This document shows, piece after piece, positions 63,180 to 64,000 of a stretch of 64,000 nt of DNA. Under the pieces are notes generated by a model that saw nothing but the letters and a program-made list of their open reading frames with translations, ran no database searches and was not told the origin of the DNA. The position numbers and the translations under genes were made by a program. Numbering within the stretch: position 1 is the stretch's first letter; each line of letters opens with the position of its first letter. Location: the NCBI RefSeq assembly GCF_900099675.1, contig NZ_FNDQ01000004.1, positions 62,001 to 126,000 of the forward strand, in the 5' to 3' direction. The DNA is from Myroides phaeus. Lineage in GTDB: Bacteria > Bacteroidota > Bacteroidia > Flavobacteriales > Flavobacteriaceae.

Positions 63180-64000
63180 TTAAAATAAGAAGTAACGTTG
63201 CCCTAAAGACACTTCGTCAATTGGTTTACTTGTAATTTTCTTACCGTCAATTAACACTTCATAGTTTTCTGGATTTACAATGATCTCTGGTGTTGCGTCA
63301 TTGTGAATCATATCTTTCTTAGAGATATTACGACAGTTAGCTACTGGTAATAAAGTTTTGTCTAATCCGTATTCTTCTTGAATTCCTTTTTCTAAAGAAG
63401 CTTGAGAAACGAAGTTGAAACAAGTGTTTTTAACTGCTTTTCCTAATCCACCAAACATTGTTCTGATGATGATTGGTTGTGGCGTAGGGATAGATGCGTT
63501 AGCGTCTCCCATTTTAGAAGCTACAATCATACCACCTTTGATAATCATCTCTGGTTTAGCTCCAAATAAAGCTGGTTTCCAAAGTACCATATCGGCAATT
63601 TTACCTGGTTCGATAGATCCGATGTAGTTAGAAATACCGTGAGCAATTGCAGGGTTGATAGTATATTTAGCAACGTATCTTTTTGCTCTGTAGTTATCGT
63701 TTTCAGCACTTTCATCTTCTGGTAAGAATCCAGTTTGTTTTTTCATCTTATCAGCAGTTTGCCATGTTCTTGTGATAACTTCACCAACACGACCCATTGC
63801 TTGAGAGTCAGAACTCATAATACTGAATACACCGTGATCTTGTAAGATATCCTCAGCTGCAATAGTTTCAGGACGGATACGAGAGTCAGCGAAAGCAACA
63901 TCCTCTGGGATATTTTTGCTTAAGTGGTGACATACCATAAGCATATCTAAGTGCTCGTCAATTGTATTTTTTGTAAACGGACGAGTTGGGTTTGTAGAAG
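63180..64000 (-). CDS. ureC: Urease alpha subunit UreC, C-terminal half (partial at right edge)
   Basis: The frame is open to the window edge; about 273 of roughly 570 residues are visible. Motifs: [30 protein letters not shown] with the active-site flap histidine, [30 protein letters not shown] with the nickel-ligand aspartate, [46 protein letters not shown], and the C-terminal SLGQRYFLF. It hydrolyses urea to ammonia and carbamate in the cytoplasm. The lysine carbamylation site is outside the window. The Met at 63944 is internal, not the start. Confidence 0.96.
   Translation of the reverse strand, partial: STNPTRPFTKNTIDEHLDMLMVCHHLSKNIPEDVAFADSRIRPETIAAEDILQDHGVFSIMSSDSQAMGRVGEVITRTWQTADKMKKQTGFLPEDESAENDNYRAKRYVAKYTINPAIAHGISNYIGSIEPGKIADMVLWKPALFGAKPEMIIKGGMIVASKMGDANASIPTPQPIIIRTMFGGLGKAVKNTCFNFVSQASLEKGIQEEYGLDKTLLPVANCRNISKKDMIHNDATPEIIVNPENYEVLIDGKKITSKPIDEVSLGQRYFLF

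Overview
The window reads as chromosome of a Flavobacteriia member (phylum Bacteroidota). The support is: AT-rich DNA; upstream boxes matching the Bacteroidota -7 promoter consensus TAnnTTTG; a subtilase with a type IX secretion (T9SS) C-terminal sorting domain; many SPII lipoproteins with a CSSDDN-type start; and RteC-like, DUF6266, DUF5675 and Panacea families that are common in this phylum. The urease operon with a urea transporter would fit the genus Myroides, but that assignment is inference.

Layout. 1-2.9 kb: the end of a THUMP-like methyltransferase, small secreted or lipoproteins and an NlpE-like lipoprotein. 3.1-10.4 kb: a T9SS subtilase followed by four paralogous Ig-like lipoproteins. 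10.4-13.6 kb: galE and a short nagB embedded in repeats. 14-16.1 kb: a secreted protein and two degenerate cytidylyltransferase-like genes. 16.7-29.9 kb: a Wzx/Wzy-type surface polysaccharide cluster on the minus strand. UDP-GlcNAc dehydrogenase and epimerase should supply a GalNAc-uronate; a flippase, polymerase, two glycosyltransferases, CapA, ATP-grasp and CapK-like proteins follow; then a PglC-like initiating transferase with PglD- and PglE-like bacillosamine-pathway enzymes. 30.4-37.8 kb: an accessory region with DUF6266, a DUF5675 plus two-small-membrane-protein set, an 800-bp CGGTT word array, and an inverted-repeat-bounded cassette encoding an RteC-like regulator, a winged-helix protein and a DnaC-like ATPase. 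38-44.3 kb: thioesterase, LysR/MFS divergent pair, two TM2 proteins, a lipocalin-like lipoprotein. 44.3-47.6 kb: a gene desert with a 12 x 35-bp tandem array. 47.7-55.2 kb: bioA-bioB, an LTA-synthase-like sulfatase, a Crp/Fnr regulator and an M24B aminopeptidase. 56-57 kb: a Panacea antitoxin/toxin pair. 57-58.4 kb: a dense block of hairpin repeats. 58.5-64 kb: AraC regulator, urea transporter, ureD, ureG, ureF, ureE and the C-terminal half of ureC, all on the minus strand.

A striking property is the load of intergenic repeats. Three hairpin-bearing modules (called A, B and C here), CGGTT-word arrays, and a fourth longer family (called R2) recur throughout. They create long spurious open frames that should not be annotated as proteins. 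No tRNA, rRNA, complete insertion sequence or CRISPR array was recognised.
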